DNA of 64,000 bases from Nocardioides donggukensis. GTDB lineage: Bacteria > Actinomycetota > Actinomycetes > Propionibacteriales > Nocardioidaceae. The DNA lies in contig NZ_JACYXZ010000001.1 of NCBI RefSeq assembly GCF_014842875.1, positions 434,001 through 498,000 on the forward strand. Direction: 5' to 3'. Every line of letters starts with the position of its first letter. The first letter of the stretch is position 1. Below are positions 34,958-46,234 of the stretch, piece after piece. The notes beneath the pieces are model-generated. The model did not search any database and was not told where the DNA came from. It was given only the letters and a program-made list of their open reading frames with translations. The position numbers and the translations under genes are program-made.

Positions 34958-35311
34958 ATGACCGAGACGAGACGCGTCGTCCCGATCCTCACCGTCGGGG
35001 ACATCGACGCAGAGCGCACGCGATACGCCGAGGTGCTGGGACTGGTCGAGGTGATGGACCTCGGCTGGGTGGTCACGCTCGCCGACGGGAGCGGGCAACG
35101 GCAGGTGAGCCTCATGACCACCGACCGGACCGCGCCGGTCAATCCCGCGGTCTCGATCGAGGTGGACGACGTCGACGCGGCCTACGACGCCGCCCTCGCC
35201 GAGGGCTTCGAGATCGTGCACGAGCTGCAGGACGAGGAGTGGGGCGTGCGCCGCTTCTTCCTCCGTGACGCCGCAGGCAACGTCCTCAACGTCCTCGCGC
35301 ACCGTTCCTGA
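34958..35311 (+). CDS. VOC/glyoxalase-family protein
   Basis: This 117-residue single-domain protein has the vicinal-oxygen-chelate pattern: TRRVVPILTVGDIDAERTRYAEVLGLVEVMD, SIEVDDVDAAYDAALAEGFEIVHEL and the C-terminal RRFFLRDAAGNVLNVLAH. Members bind a metal and act as isomerases, dioxygenases or resistance proteins as dimers; no substrate can be assigned. The ATG follows a 15-nt palindrome directly. It converges on the Eis-like gene, with 21 bp between the stop codons. Confidence 0.88.
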   Translation: MTETRRVVPILTVGDIDAERTRYAEVLGLVEVMDLGWVVTLADGSGQRQVSLMTTDRTAPVNPAVSIEVDDVDAAYDAALAEGFEIVHELQDEEWGVRRFFLRDAAGNVLNVLAHRS

Positions 35312-35332
35312 GTCGCGCCCCGGAGCGGATGC

Positions 35333-36598
35333 TCAGAAGCCGACCGCCGCCGTCGGCGCGACGTCGGTGCGCAGGCCCCGCCAGAGCTCGGCGACCGCAC
35401 CCGTCCGGCGCTCGGTGAGCTGCCCGGCGCGGAGCAGCGCGACCAGGCTGCTGCCACCGAGGTACGCCGCACCCAGCGCCTCCACGGGCAGGGCCACCTC
35501 GGCCTCGGCCGTCGTGCGCTCGACGGTGGCCTGACCGGCGCCGTCGGCCCGGATCCGCCAGGTCCCGGCGTTCCAGGGCGCGGCGGTGTCCGCCACCTCG
35601 ACCACGACGTCGCACGGCGCGCTCCACGCCCGCGCCTGGAGCGCCTCGGGCAGGTCCACCAGTCGCACCCACAGGCTGTCGTACGTCGCGATGTCGGCCG
35701 TCGCGCGCGGCCCGCCCGCCCAGTGCAGCAGCGGGTCGTCGACACCGACCGTGCCGATCTTGACGGTCCCCATGAGGTCGAAGTCGACGAGCCGGCGCAG
35801 CAGCGCCAACCGCGCCGCGGGGTCGCCGACCACCGCCCACACGGTGAGCTCTCCCGCGGTGCGGCCGCGCTCCCACTTGTGCGCGCGGCGGAACATCGCG
35901 AACCCGACGTCCGCGCCGTCCTGGCGGGCGAACAGCACCCGCCACGACTCCTTGTCGCGCAGCTCCTCCGGGAGCTGCGTGCAAATCCGGGCGTAGTAGC
36001 CGGCGTCCCCGACCACCGCGCCGGGCTCCGCCTGGGCGAGGTGGCAGGCGTGCATCCGCTCCGGCACGTCGGCGTCGGAGATCGTCGCGAACTGGGTGGT
36101 CACGGCCCCGGCCGCGGCGTCGAGGTGAGGTGCGGTGAGCGTGGCGCCGCGGCTCAGGGTCACCTCGAGCTCGAGGGAGGCGAGGCCGTAGCCGTACCGC
36201 CCGTAGATCGCCGGTTCACTGGCATGCAGCGCCGACACGTGGGTGCCCTCCTCCTCGTGGACCTGCTCGAGGTGGTGCCGCAGCATGGCAGTGAGCACCC
36301 CCTTCCGGCGGTGGTCGGGATGCACCCCGACCCAGGTCAGACCGGCGCACGGCACCTGCCGGGCCGCCGCTCCGGGGCCGGGGACCGCCAGACGCAGGGG
36401 GAAGACGCCGTAGACGCCCGGGTAGGTGCCCGGGTCGGCGCCGTCGACCTCCGCGGCGTACCGGTGCTCCTCGGCCAGGCCCACGAGCAGCTGCTCGGGG
36501 CTCGCGTCCGGGACCTCGGCGAACCACACGGTCTGGTCGGTGGCGACGTAGCGCTGCGGGTCGCTCGCGCGTCCGACGCGGACCGGGTTGTCTGTCAT
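35333..36598 (-). CDS. Eis-like GNAT N-acetyltransferase
   Basis: This 421-residue protein matches the Eis family: a GNAT domain with acetyl-CoA loop VGVHPDHRRKGVLTAMLRHHL (about 88-108), the ASEPAIYGRYGYGLAS motif, a second GNAT-like central region, and a C-terminal SCP2-like domain ending in a free Phe carboxylate that acts as the catalytic base in Eis enzymes. It probably acetylates amines, including aminoglycosides or protein lysines. ATG 36598 is preceded by GGTGGAG; the GTG 4 codons upstream is less likely. It lies 60 bp downstream of the small zinc-ribbon gene on the same strand. Confidence 0.9.
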   Translation of the reverse strand: MTDNPVRVGRASDPQRYVATDQTVWFAEVPDASPEQLLVGLAEEHRYAAEVDGADPGTYPGVYGVFPLRLAVPGPGAAARQVPCAGLTWVGVHPDHRRKGVLTAMLRHHLEQVHEEEGTHVSALHASEPAIYGRYGYGLASLELEVTLSRGATLTAPHLDAAAGAVTTQFATISDADVPERMHACHLAQAEPGAVVGDAGYYARICTQLPEELRDKESWRVLFARQDGADVGFAMFRRAHKWERGRTAGELTVWAVVGDPAARLALLRRLVDFDLMGTVKIGTVGVDDPLLHWAGGPRATADIATYDSLWVRLVDLPEALQARAWSAPCDVVVEVADTAAPWNAGTWRIRADGAGQATVERTTAEAEVALPVEALGAAYLGGSSLVALLRAGQLTERRTGAVAELWRGLRTDVAPTAAVGF

Positions 36599-36658
36599 GG
36601 CTCCACCCAACCGCCCGCGGGTCGGACCCTCAACCGATTTCCCGCAGGGGGCCCGCCG

Positions 36659-36802
36659 CTACTCGGCGGACGGGACGACGCAGCTCGCCGTCACCGGCGC
36701 GCCCTCGCAGCACGGGCGGATGTGGCCGCACCGGTCGCACCGGGAGTGCGAGGTCTCCCAGCGCATCGTCGCCCCGCAGTTGTCGCACGCCATCTCGTCC
36801 AT
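36659..36802 (-). CDS. Very small zinc-ribbon protein (47 residues)
   Basis: The 47-residue frame has eight cysteines: Cys6/Cys9 (CDNC), Cys22/Cys25 (CDRC), the pair Cys31-Cys32 and Cys41, with His19 and His27 nearby. Two CxxC knuckles 13 residues apart form a classical zinc ribbon. GGAAGGA lies 9 nt before the ATG at 36802; an ATG 3 codons in is an alternative. It is short enough to be skipped by automatic gene calling. It precedes the Eis-like gene and may be co-transcribed with it. Confidence 0.72.
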   Translation of the reverse strand: MDEMACDNCGATMRWETSHSRCDRCGHIRPCCEGAPVTASCVVPSAE

Positions 36803-36878
36803 CGCCGTCGATCCTTCCACGCGACACCGTCGCCACGTGGCTGTGGCACGCCGTGGGGCATCGGTCCGCCGCAGCCGG

Positions 36879-37799
36879 TTACGGCGCGGGGCGGCGCACG
36901 GGCGTCGTCCAGGCGGGGTCGTCGTGGCGTGCCCAGTACCTGCGCCGCAGGTCGACCGTCATCGGTCCCGGCTCGCCGGAGCCGACCGGGCGTCCGTCGA
37001 CGGTGGTCACCGGCATGACGCCACCGGCGGTGGAGGTGACCAGCACCTCGGAGGCGTCCCGCAGCCTTTCGGCGCTGACCGGCCCCTGCTCGACCCGCCC
37101 GCCGCCCTCCTCGGCCAGCTCGATGACCGAGCGGCGGGTGATGCCGGCCAGCACGCCCTCGGCAGGGGTGTGCCACGCGCCGTCCCAGTGGCCGAAGACG
37201 TTGTAGCCGGGGCCCTCGGTGATCGACCCGGCGGCGTCCCGCAGGACCACCAGCTCGGCCCCGTGGTCGTAGGCGTCCAGCTGCGCCCGGTCGAGGTCCA
37301 GCCAGTGGTAGTTCTTCACGCGCGGATCGATGCTCTCCGGAGGGATCCGAGGGGTGGAGCTGATCCACAGGCTCGCGCCGCGCTCCTGCTGCTCCGGGGT
37401 GTGGATCCAGACGAACGGCACCGCGAAGCAGTAGAACGTGTGCCGGGCCGTACGCAGGTCGCGGCTGCCGGCCGGCAGCCGCCCCCGGGTGCAGGTCATC
37501 GACACGTAGGCGTCCTCGAGGCCGGTGCGGGCGACGCACTCGTGCAGGATCCGCTCCAGCTCCGTGCGGGAGACGCCGGGGTCGAGCCGGAGCGCGCTCA
37601 TCCCGGCGAGGAACCGGTCGAGGTGGTCGCCGAGCCGGTAGAAGCGGCCCCGCCGGACGTGGACGACGTCGTAGGTGCCGTCCGAGCGGGTCAGGCCCAG
37701 GTCGAGCACCGAGATCCTGGCGTCCTCGATCGGGCAGAACGCCCCGTCGACGTACGCCGCGCCGGCCGGCCAGGGCGCCTCGTGCCCCGTGCCGGTCAT
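36879..37799 (-). CDS. Class IV aminotransferase (branched-chain/D-amino-acid type fold)
   Basis: This 306-residue PLP enzyme has the fold-type IV pattern: YVDGAFCPIEDARISVLDLGLTRSDGTYDVVHVRRGRFYRLGDHLDRF, the PLP lysine Lys162 in RVKNYHWLDLDRA, Glu195 in ITEGPGYNVFG, and the phosphate-binding TSTAGGVMPVTTVDGRPVG near the C-terminus. It could be a branched-chain aminotransferase, D-amino-acid aminotransferase or aminodeoxychorismate lyase; the Asn-Tyr after the Lys does not settle which. The ATG overlaps the stop of the aspartic-protease gene by 4 bp, so the two form an operon. Confidence 0.9.
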   Translation of the reverse strand: MTGTGHEAPWPAGAAYVDGAFCPIEDARISVLDLGLTRSDGTYDVVHVRRGRFYRLGDHLDRFLAGMSALRLDPGVSRTELERILHECVARTGLEDAYVSMTCTRGRLPAGSRDLRTARHTFYCFAVPFVWIHTPEQQERGASLWISSTPRIPPESIDPRVKNYHWLDLDRAQLDAYDHGAELVVLRDAAGSITEGPGYNVFGHWDGAWHTPAEGVLAGITRRSVIELAEEGGGRVEQGPVSAERLRDASEVLVTSTAGGVMPVTTVDGRPVGSGEPGPMTVDLRRRYWARHDDPAWTTPVRRPAP

Positions 37800-38590
37800 G
37801 GGCGGGACACGCTCCACCGGTTCTCGGGGAAGTCCATCCACCAGGTCGCCTGCCCGATGACGGAGAGGCCCAGGATCACCTCGATCGGCTCCGCCAGCCG
37901 GGCGTTCAGCGGCCCGAGGTCCACGACGGCGCACCGCGACTCAGGGAACGTCGTGTCGCCGATCCGGCAGTCGGCGAGGAGGCTCGTGGCCGAGGCGACG
38001 GAGGCGCCGGTGGCGTCGCGGCCCTCGCTCGCCTCGGACACTGCCGTCACGGCGTGCGGGTGCGCGCGGGCCCAGGACTTGTCCACGACCGTGAGGCTGG
38101 CCCCGGTGTCCCAGACGGCCGAGGTGGTGGTGGCGCCCACCCGCACCTCGACCAGCGGCTGGCCCCCGACCTGACGACGGAGCGGCAGCGGGTCGGCGGC
38201 TGGGTGCTCGGGGTCCACGACCAGCCGCTGCTCGGAGATCCGGAACTCGCAGCAGCGCGACCCGAGCAGGTCCATGCCGAGCACGGGCGGGGCCGGGCTG
38301 TCGGCCGGGAGCAGCGCCACCTCCAGCCGCTCCCGCTCGAACGGACCGGCCCGGAAACGGTCGACGACCACGAGCGCCCGGTCGATCCGCTGCCCGGAGG
38401 CCCCGTACCCACCCGCCTCTTGGCGCGTGGGCAGCGAGGCCAGCTCGTCCAGGTGCGGCAGCGTGGTGCTGGCCGCACCGGTGTCGAGGAGCAGCTCGAC
38501 CTCGAGGCCGTCGGCCCACGCCGGGACCAGGACCCGGGTGCCGTCGACGTCATCCGGGTCGGGGACCAACCGCAGGTCCATCTCGATCAT
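37796..38590 (-). CDS. Two-lobed retropepsin-like aspartic protease
   Basis: This 264-residue protein contains two complete retropepsin-like halves. The first has LLLDTGAAST (Asp36) and VLGMDLLG (103-110); the second has AVWDTGASLT (Asp161) and VILGLSVIG (238-246). Each half has the catalytic DTGA followed by the hydrophobic-hydrophobic-Gly flap partner, so one chain could form the dimer-like active site of pepsin. There is no signal peptide, which suggests an intracellular enzyme. The ATG at 38590 is the first after the divergent SDR promoter. It is coupled by 4 bp to the aminotransferase, an unusual partnership. Confidence 0.85.
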   Translation of the reverse strand: MIEMDLRLVPDPDDVDGTRVLVPAWADGLEVELLLDTGAASTTLPHLDELASLPTRQEAGGYGASGQRIDRALVVVDRFRAGPFERERLEVALLPADSPAPPVLGMDLLGSRCCEFRISEQRLVVDPEHPAADPLPLRRQVGGQPLVEVRVGATTTSAVWDTGASLTVVDKSWARAHPHAVTAVSEASEGRDATGASVASATSLLADCRIGDTTFPESRCAVVDLGPLNARLAEPIEVILGLSVIGQATWWMDFPENRWSVSRP

Positions 38591-38645
38591 GCCCCCAGCC
38601 AAGCAGACGCCGACCCGCTGTGGGCGGGCGTGGCAGGGTGGCCGC

Positions 38646-39563
38646 ATGAGCGAAACCACTGCTGCCTCTCCTGTCGTCGTGGTCACCGGCGCCAACGGCC
38701 TGGTCGGCTCCCGCACCTGCGCCGCGCTGGTCGAGCGGGGCGCGACCGTGCGGGCCGTCGTACGCCGTCCGGGCACCGCGCCCGCTCTCGACGGCGTCGA
38801 GGAGCATGTCGGTGAGTTCGACGACCCGGCCTTCGCGGCCGCCGTCGTGGACGGCGCCAGCGGGGTCGTCACCACCGTGCACCCGATGGGCTCGGACCTC
38901 GGGACCCAGCGCCGGATCGGGGTCGAGGGCACACCGGTGATCGCCCGGGCGGCGCGCGACGCGGGGGTCGACCGCCTCGTGCACATCTCGACTGCGGCGG
39001 TCTACGACCGCTCACCCGGGGTCGGTGACGTCGACGAGTCGTCGTCGCTGGTCGGGGACGACGCCGGCGACTACCCGGTGACCAAGCGGGACACCGACGC
39101 GGCGCTGGCCGAGGTCGACGGGCTCACCCGGATCCTGCTGCGACCGCCGGCGATCCTCGGCCCGGGCGCGAGCTCGATCTGGAACACCCTGCGGCCGGCC
39201 GCCGTCCGCGACGACGAGGCCGCCCGGCACGCCGTGCCGGAGCAGAGCTTCCCGTGGATCCACGTCGACGACCTCGCCGCGCTGGCCGCGGAGGTCGCGT
39301 CCGGGCGGGTGGCGGCGGCCCCGGACCCGGCCAGCGGGCCGGTGCCCGGCGCGTGCACCGCCGTCAACGTCGCCGCGGGGCCGGCCACGCTGGGCGACTA
39401 CTTCGGCACGGTCACCGCGGCCGTCGGCGTCGACCCGGTCTGGGACGACGAGCCGGCGTGGACCGGTGCCCTGCTGGCCGATCGGGCCCGCGGCTGGGGC
39501 TGGGCGCCGACCGTGGACCTCGCCCGGGCGCTGGCGGAGATCGAGGAGGGCCTCGGCGAGTAG
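38646..39563 (+). CDS. NAD(P)-dependent epimerase/dehydratase (extended SDR)
   Basis: This 305-residue protein has the Rossmann motif TGANGLVGSRT (about 14-24), catalytic Ser/Thr in HISTAAVYDRS and the YPVTKRDTD YxxxK motif (about 141-145), followed by RPPAILGPG and the DDLAALAAEVASG substrate domain. It probably acts on a nucleotide sugar or a small ketone. CAGGGT (38634-38639), 6 nt before the ATG, gives a leaderless arrangement. It is divergent from the protease-aminotransferase operon across only 55 bp. Confidence 0.88.
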   Translation: MSETTAASPVVVVTGANGLVGSRTCAALVERGATVRAVVRRPGTAPALDGVEEHVGEFDDPAFAAAVVDGASGVVTTVHPMGSDLGTQRRIGVEGTPVIARAARDAGVDRLVHISTAAVYDRSPGVGDVDESSSLVGDDAGDYPVTKRDTDAALAEVDGLTRILLRPPAILGPGASSIWNTLRPAAVRDDEAARHAVPEQSFPWIHVDDLAALAAEVASGRVAAAPDPASGPVPGACTAVNVAAGPATLGDYFGTVTAAVGVDPVWDDEPAWTGALLADRARGWGWAPTVDLARALAEIEEGLGE

Positions 39564-39661
39564 CCCCGTGGGGGTCGCCGGCCTGAGTACGCGTGCGGAT
39601 GCCCTCCCCGCCGCGGAGGCCTGATGCTTGGTCCCAGGGAACCGACGTCGGGGGAGTGGAC

Positions 39662-40117
39662 ATGGTCAGCACGAGGGCTCGTCGTCTCTGGGTCGTCGCC
39701 GTCTGGGTCGGCGCGGTCCTCGCCACCGCCCTGAACGGCGTCGTGGTGGGCTACGGCGTCGTCTGGTTCCAGCTCTTCGGGGAGACCGCCGACGCCGACG
39801 ACTACCTCGTCTCCTCGGGCGGGTACGGCGCCGCCGCGGTCGTCCTGGCCCTGGCGGTCCCGGCGATCGTGACGCACGCCGGGCCCCGGTGGCTGCTGGT
39901 GCCGACAGGTGTCACGGCCGCGGTGCTGGGCGCCCTCGCGGTCAACGCCGCCGCGGCCGCCCGGGAGGCGGAGCCGGCGACCGTGCCGTCGTCCTCGGCC
40001 TGGGACGGCATCGGCGGCGTGCTGTGGGCGCCCTGGACCTGGGCGCTGGTGGCGCTCGCCGGGCACGGCCTCTACCGCCTCGCCCGGGGACGAGGGAGCG
40101 GGCACGAGGCGGCCTGA
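39662..40117 (+). CDS. Four-helix membrane protein, function unknown
   Basis: This 151-residue protein has about four hydrophobic segments (residues 8-33, 54-72, 78-98 and 119-137) with an acidic ADADDYLVSSGGYG loop after the first. No family is recognised. ATG 39662 follows GGGGAGTG; the longer in-frame start at 39593 lacks a ribosome site. It converges on katG across a hairpin. Confidence 0.7.
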   Translation: MVSTRARRLWVVAVWVGAVLATALNGVVVGYGVVWFQLFGETADADDYLVSSGGYGAAAVVLALAVPAIVTHAGPRWLLVPTGVTAAVLGALAVNAAAAAREAEPATVPSSSAWDGIGGVLWAPWTWALVALAGHGLYRLARGRGSGHEAA

Positions 40118-40125
40118 GCGCGGAA

Positions 40126-40154
40126 GGGCCCGGCCGCTATGCGCGACCGGGCCC
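40126..40154. terminator. Bidirectional hairpin terminator between a membrane-protein gene and katG
   Basis: GGGCCCGG (40126-40133) pairs with CCGGGCCC (40147-40154) around a 13-nt loop. It lies 8 bp after one stop codon and 14 bp after the converging katG stop. Confidence 0.7.
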
Positions 40155-40168
40155 CTCTGTCGTGCTGA

Positions 40169-42869
<2,701 letters not shown>

Positions 42870-42876
42870 GGTGCCG

Positions 42877-42909
42877 AGTCTGCTCCCCTTTCTTGAACGA
42901 GTCAAGAAA
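42877..42909 (-). promoter_or_regulatory. furA-katG promoter with FurA operator
   Basis: On the minus strand: TTGACT (42900-42905), 17 bases, CAGACT (42877-42882), 7 bases, GTG start at 42869. The inverted repeat TTTCTTGA-N5-TCAAGAAA (42889-42909) covers the -35 box. Its 8-bp arms are perfect. This fits autoregulation by FurA as known for related actinobacteria. Confidence 0.85.
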
Positions 42910-42941
42910 TCAGGGAACGGCGGGGTGTCGCCGCCGCGGGG

Positions 42942-44621
42942 TCAGGACAGCCCGACGATCGTCCCGTCGTCCAGCAGGTCGATCCGGGTCGCGGCGGGGT
43001 CGGCCGGCAGGCCGGGCATCGTCATCACGTCGCCGCACACCAGCACCACGAAGCCGGCTCCGGCGGAGAGCCGGACCTCGCGCACGTGCAGGTCGTGCCC
43101 GGTCGGCGCGCCGCGCAGGGTGGCGTCGGTGGAGAAGGAGTACTGCGTCTTCGCGACGCAGACCGGCAGCCCGCCGTACCCGTCGGCCTCCAGGCGCTCG
43201 AGGCGGCGCTTGGCCTTCCCGTCCCAGGTGACGCTGGAGGCGCCGTACAGGCGGTGGGCCAAGGTCTCCGCCTTCTCCTTCAGCGACACGTCGTCGGGGT
43301 AGGTGAAGGAGAACGTCGACGGGTCGGACTCCTCGAGCAGGGCGAGCACCCCCTTGGCGAGGTCCTCCGCGCCGGTGCCGCCGTCGACGAAGTGGGTGGC
43401 GGCGTAGGCCCGCACCCCGAGCGCGTCGACCAGCTCGACGACCTTGGCGACCTCGGCGTCGGTGTCGGCGGGGAAGCGGTTCAGCGCGACCACGCAGGGG
43501 ATGCCGTACACCTCGCGCACGTTGCGCAGGTGCCGCGCGAGGTTCTCCATGCCGCTCTCCACGGCGTCGAGGTCCTCCCGGCCGAGGTCCGGCACGTCGA
43601 CGCCGCCGTGGAACTTCAGCGCCCGCACGGTGGCCACCACGACCGCGGCGTCGGGACGGAGGCCGGACTTGCGGCACTTGATGTCGACGAACTTCTCTGC
43701 GCCCAGGTCGGCACCGAAGCCGGCCTCGGTGACCACGTAGTCGGAGAGCCGCAGCGCCGCCCGGGTCGCGATCACCGAGCTGCAGCCGTGCGCGATGTTG
43801 GCGAACGGGCCGCCGTGCACGAAGGCGGGCGTGTGCTCCAGGGTCTGCACCAGGTTGGGTGCCAGCGCATCGCGGAGGAGCACGGCGACCGCGCCGTCGG
43901 CCCCGAGCTCCCGGGCCGTGACCGGCGTCTTGGCGCGGGTGTAGCCGACCACGATGTCGCCGATCCGACGCTTGAGGTCGGCCCAGGACTCGGTCAGGCA
44001 GAAGATCGCCATCAGCTCGGAGGCGACGACGATGTCGAAGCCGTCCTCGCGCGGGTAGCCGTTGGCGAGGCCGCCGAGTCCGACCACGAGGTCGCGCAGG
44101 GCCCGGTCATTGAGGTCGAGAACCCGCTTCCAGTCGACCGAGCGCACGTCGATGCCGAGCGCGTTGCCGTGGTGGATGTGGTTGTCGATCATGGCCGAGA
44201 GCAGGTTGTTGGCGGCCCCGATCGCCGCGAAGTCTCCGGTGAAGTGCAGGTTGATGTCGGTCATCGGCACCACCTGGGCGTAGCCGCCGCCGGCCGCGCC
44301 GCCCTTCATGCCGAAGACCGGCCCCATCGACGGCTCGCGCAGGCAGGCCATCGACCGCAGTCCGAGCCCGTGCAGAGCGTCCGCGAGCCCGACCGTGGTC
44401 GTGGTCTTGCCCTCACCGGCCGGCGTCGGGGACAGGGCGGTCATCAGGATCAGCCTGCCGGGCGGCCGGTCGCCCAGCGACTGCACGTACCCGAGGTCGA
44501 CCTTCGCCTTGTGGTGCCCGTACGGCACCAGGTGCTCGGCGTCGATGCCCAGCTCCCGCTCCGCCACCGCCGTGATCGGGTGCAGCTCGGCGGCGTTCGC
44601 GATCTCGATGTCCGACAGCAT
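42942..44621 (-). CDS. fhs: Formate-tetrahydrofolate ligase
   Basis: This 559-residue protein is full length for the family. It has the phosphate loop [13 protein letters not shown] (66-78), [35 protein letters not shown] and the C-terminal [13 protein letters not shown] and [19 protein letters not shown] motifs. It makes 10-formyl-tetrahydrofolate from formate, ATP and tetrahydrofolate in the cytoplasm. The start lies directly at the stop of the cyclodeaminase gene, so the pair is an operon for one-carbon entry into folate. Confidence 0.97.
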   Translation of the reverse strand: MLSDIEIANAAELHPITAVAERELGIDAEHLVPYGHHKAKVDLGYVQSLGDRPPGRLILMTALSPTPAGEGKTTTTVGLADALHGLGLRSMACLREPSMGPVFGMKGGAAGGGYAQVVPMTDINLHFTGDFAAIGAANNLLSAMIDNHIHHGNALGIDVRSVDWKRVLDLNDRALRDLVVGLGGLANGYPREDGFDIVVASELMAIFCLTESWADLKRRIGDIVVGYTRAKTPVTARELGADGAVAVLLRDALAPNLVQTLEHTPAFVHGGPFANIAHGCSSVIATRAALRLSDYVVTEAGFGADLGAEKFVDIKCRKSGLRPDAAVVVATVRALKFHGGVDVPDLGREDLDAVESGMENLARHLRNVREVYGIPCVVALNRFPADTDAEVAKVVELVDALGVRAYAATHFVDGGTGAEDLAKGVLALLEESDPSTFSFTYPDDVSLKEKAETLAHRLYGASSVTWDGKAKRRLERLEADGYGGLPVCVAKTQYSFSTDATLRGAPTGHDLHVREVRLSAGAGFVVLVCGDVMTMPGLPADPAATRIDLLDDGTIVGLS

Positions 44622-45191
44622 TCAGTCCCTCCCGTTGGCCACGCCGATGCGCCTGAGCAGCCCGGACCGCTCGTCGGAGTCCGGGAGGGTGCTCAGGTTG
44701 GACTCCACGTTGCGCCGGGCGATCGCGGACCCGGCCTGCGCCACCTCGGCGGCCGCGACCAGGTCGGCGGCCAGTCCGGGGCGGGCTGCGGGTCGGAGCC
44801 GGTCGACGAGCACCAGCACCTCGATCGCCACCTCCACCACGAGCGCCTGCGGCACGGCGGCTCCGAGCAGGGCCTCGTCGATCGCCGTACGGCGTGCCAG
44901 GTCGTCGTCCGCGGTGCCCCGGGGGAGCGCCCACGCCGCGGCGACGGCCCCGAAGGCGACCTCGTCGTCGTCGGCCAGCCGCTGGGCCGCGTCGACGAGC
45001 TGCTCGGCCTCCTCGACGAGGGGCTGGGCCTGGCAGTAGCGGGCCACCATGGCCACCAGCGCCGCGGCCTGCGCGGTGCACAGCGCGGCGACCGAGCCAC
45101 CCGCGGGGGTCGGCGTGCGGGCGCCGAGACGGTCGAGGAAGGCCGTGACTGTCCCGGCGCTCGCCTTCGCGTCGGGATCCACGGGCGCCAC
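44622..45191 (-). CDS. Cyclodeaminase/cyclohydrolase family protein (FchA/FTCD C-domain-like)
   Basis: This 189-residue all-helical protein matches the formiminotransferase-cyclodeaminase family: TVTAFLDRLGARTPTPAGGSVAALCTAQAAALVAMVARY (about 14-52), a central DDDEVAFGAVAAAWALP, and a VPQALVVEVAIEVLVLV helix. Family members convert 5-formimino- or 5,10-methenyl-tetrahydrofolate. Its stop is followed immediately by the fhs ATG, so it probably works on the next folate step after fhs. GTG 45191 is the first start in frame. Confidence 0.88.
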   Translation of the reverse strand: MAPVDPDAKASAGTVTAFLDRLGARTPTPAGGSVAALCTAQAAALVAMVARYCQAQPLVEEAEQLVDAAQRLADDDEVAFGAVAAAWALPRGTADDDLARRTAIDEALLGAAVPQALVVEVAIEVLVLVDRLRPAARPGLAADLVAAAEVAQAGSAIARRNVESNLSTLPDSDERSGLLRRIGVANGRD

Positions 45192-45275
45192 GCTAGACCC
45201 TGCCGGAACCCGGTGTCATCGGGTCGGGGCCGCCGAAATTCTCCGGCTTGCTGCTGGCTTCCGACCGGGGTCCCG

Positions 45276-45818
45276 TCAGGGGCGGAGGCCGTAGGTGAGC
45301 ACGGCGTTTCCGGCGCTGGTCGTGGTGCCCTCCAGCAGCGTGAGCCGGGTGAGCGGCACGGACTCGTCAAAGAGTCGTCGTCCCTCACTGGTGACCGCCG
45401 GGTGCACGGTCAGGGTCAGGGCGTCGACGACCCCGGCCACGAACAGCGACCGGACGGTCTCGACCCCGCCCACCACCGCGATGTCGCCCTCACCGGTCTG
45501 CTGGAGCCTCCTGACGTACGCCACCGGGTCGCCGTCGACGACGGTGCTGTTCCAGCCGGGGTCGGCGCCCAGCGTGCTGGTCACGACGTGCTTGCGCACC
45601 GGGTTGATGAAGGAGCCGAACGGGTCGTCGGCGGTGGGCCAGTAGTCCGACCACTCCTGCCAGAGCTTGCGGCCGATGACGACGTCGGTGACGCTCCCGA
45701 TCGACTTGCCCATCATCTCGCCCTCCTCCGGGCCGAAGGCGTCGAACTGGAAGCGGTCCGGCGACTCGACAACGCCGTTGACGGAGGAGAACAGGTGGGC
45801 GGTGGTCCTGCGGGTCAT
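45276..45818 (-). CDS. Dihydrofolate-reductase-family protein (RibD C-terminal-like), second copy
   Basis: This 180-residue protein has the family's FSSVNGVVESPDRFQFDAFG start, VTDVVIGRKLWQEWSDYWP, and VVGGVETVRSLFVAGVVDALTLTVHPAVTSEGRRLFDE near the C-terminus. NADPH-dependent reductase activity is likely, with an unknown substrate. It is only distantly similar to the member at 27285-27848. ATG 45818 follows GGAAGG on the minus strand. Confidence 0.87.
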   Translation of the reverse strand: MTRRTTAHLFSSVNGVVESPDRFQFDAFGPEEGEMMGKSIGSVTDVVIGRKLWQEWSDYWPTADDPFGSFINPVRKHVVTSTLGADPGWNSTVVDGDPVAYVRRLQQTGEGDIAVVGGVETVRSLFVAGVVDALTLTVHPAVTSEGRRLFDESVPLTRLTLLEGTTTSAGNAVLTYGLRP

Positions 45819-45943
45819 GGTGGTCTGCCTTCCGAGTGATCGTGTGTGCCGGGGTAGACCTCGGCGGACTCCGGAAGTCATCGGTGTCACGAGGACACCT
45901 GATCCGACCTCCGGGGACGGCACGGATCGGGGAGGATGGGGTC

Positions 45944-46156
45944 GTGTCCGAGACCATGTCCTGTCCGAGTTGCGGCCACGACGACCTGACGGCCGGCGTC
46001 ATCGTCGGCCGCTCGCCGGGGGTCAAGTTCAAGGCCAGCCAGGGTCTCGCAGGGGACCTCACCGGCACGCCGCTGACCAGCGGGGTCTTCAACCACACCG
46101 CCCCGGCGCGCCGGTGCGGTGAGTGCGGCACCGTGGTCGTGCTGCCGGAGCGCTGA
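45944..46156 (+). CDS. Small zinc-ribbon protein
   Basis: This 70-residue protein has two CxxC pairs, Cys7/Cys10 (CPSC) and Cys58/Cys61 (CGEC), separated by a polar segment, which is the pattern of a zinc ribbon. GTG 45944 has GAGGAT 6 nt upstream, so it may be leaderless; ATG 45956 is an alternative. Function is unknown. It is divergent from the reductase gene. Confidence 0.7.
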   Translation: MSETMSCPSCGHDDLTAGVIVGRSPGVKFKASQGLAGDLTGTPLTSGVFNHTAPARRCGECGTVVVLPER

Positions 46157-46234
46157 CCGCCGGCGGCACCGACTCCGCCACGCCCCTTCCTCGCCAGCGG
46201 TCGCCGTCGCACACTGGACGCGAGGAGGAAGACC

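Noticed and set aside
36630..36836. 68-codon minus-strand frame over the small zinc-ribbon gene
   Set aside because: It is Arg/Gly/Asp-rich without motifs; the overlapping 47-codon frame has the cysteine pattern and a ribosome site.
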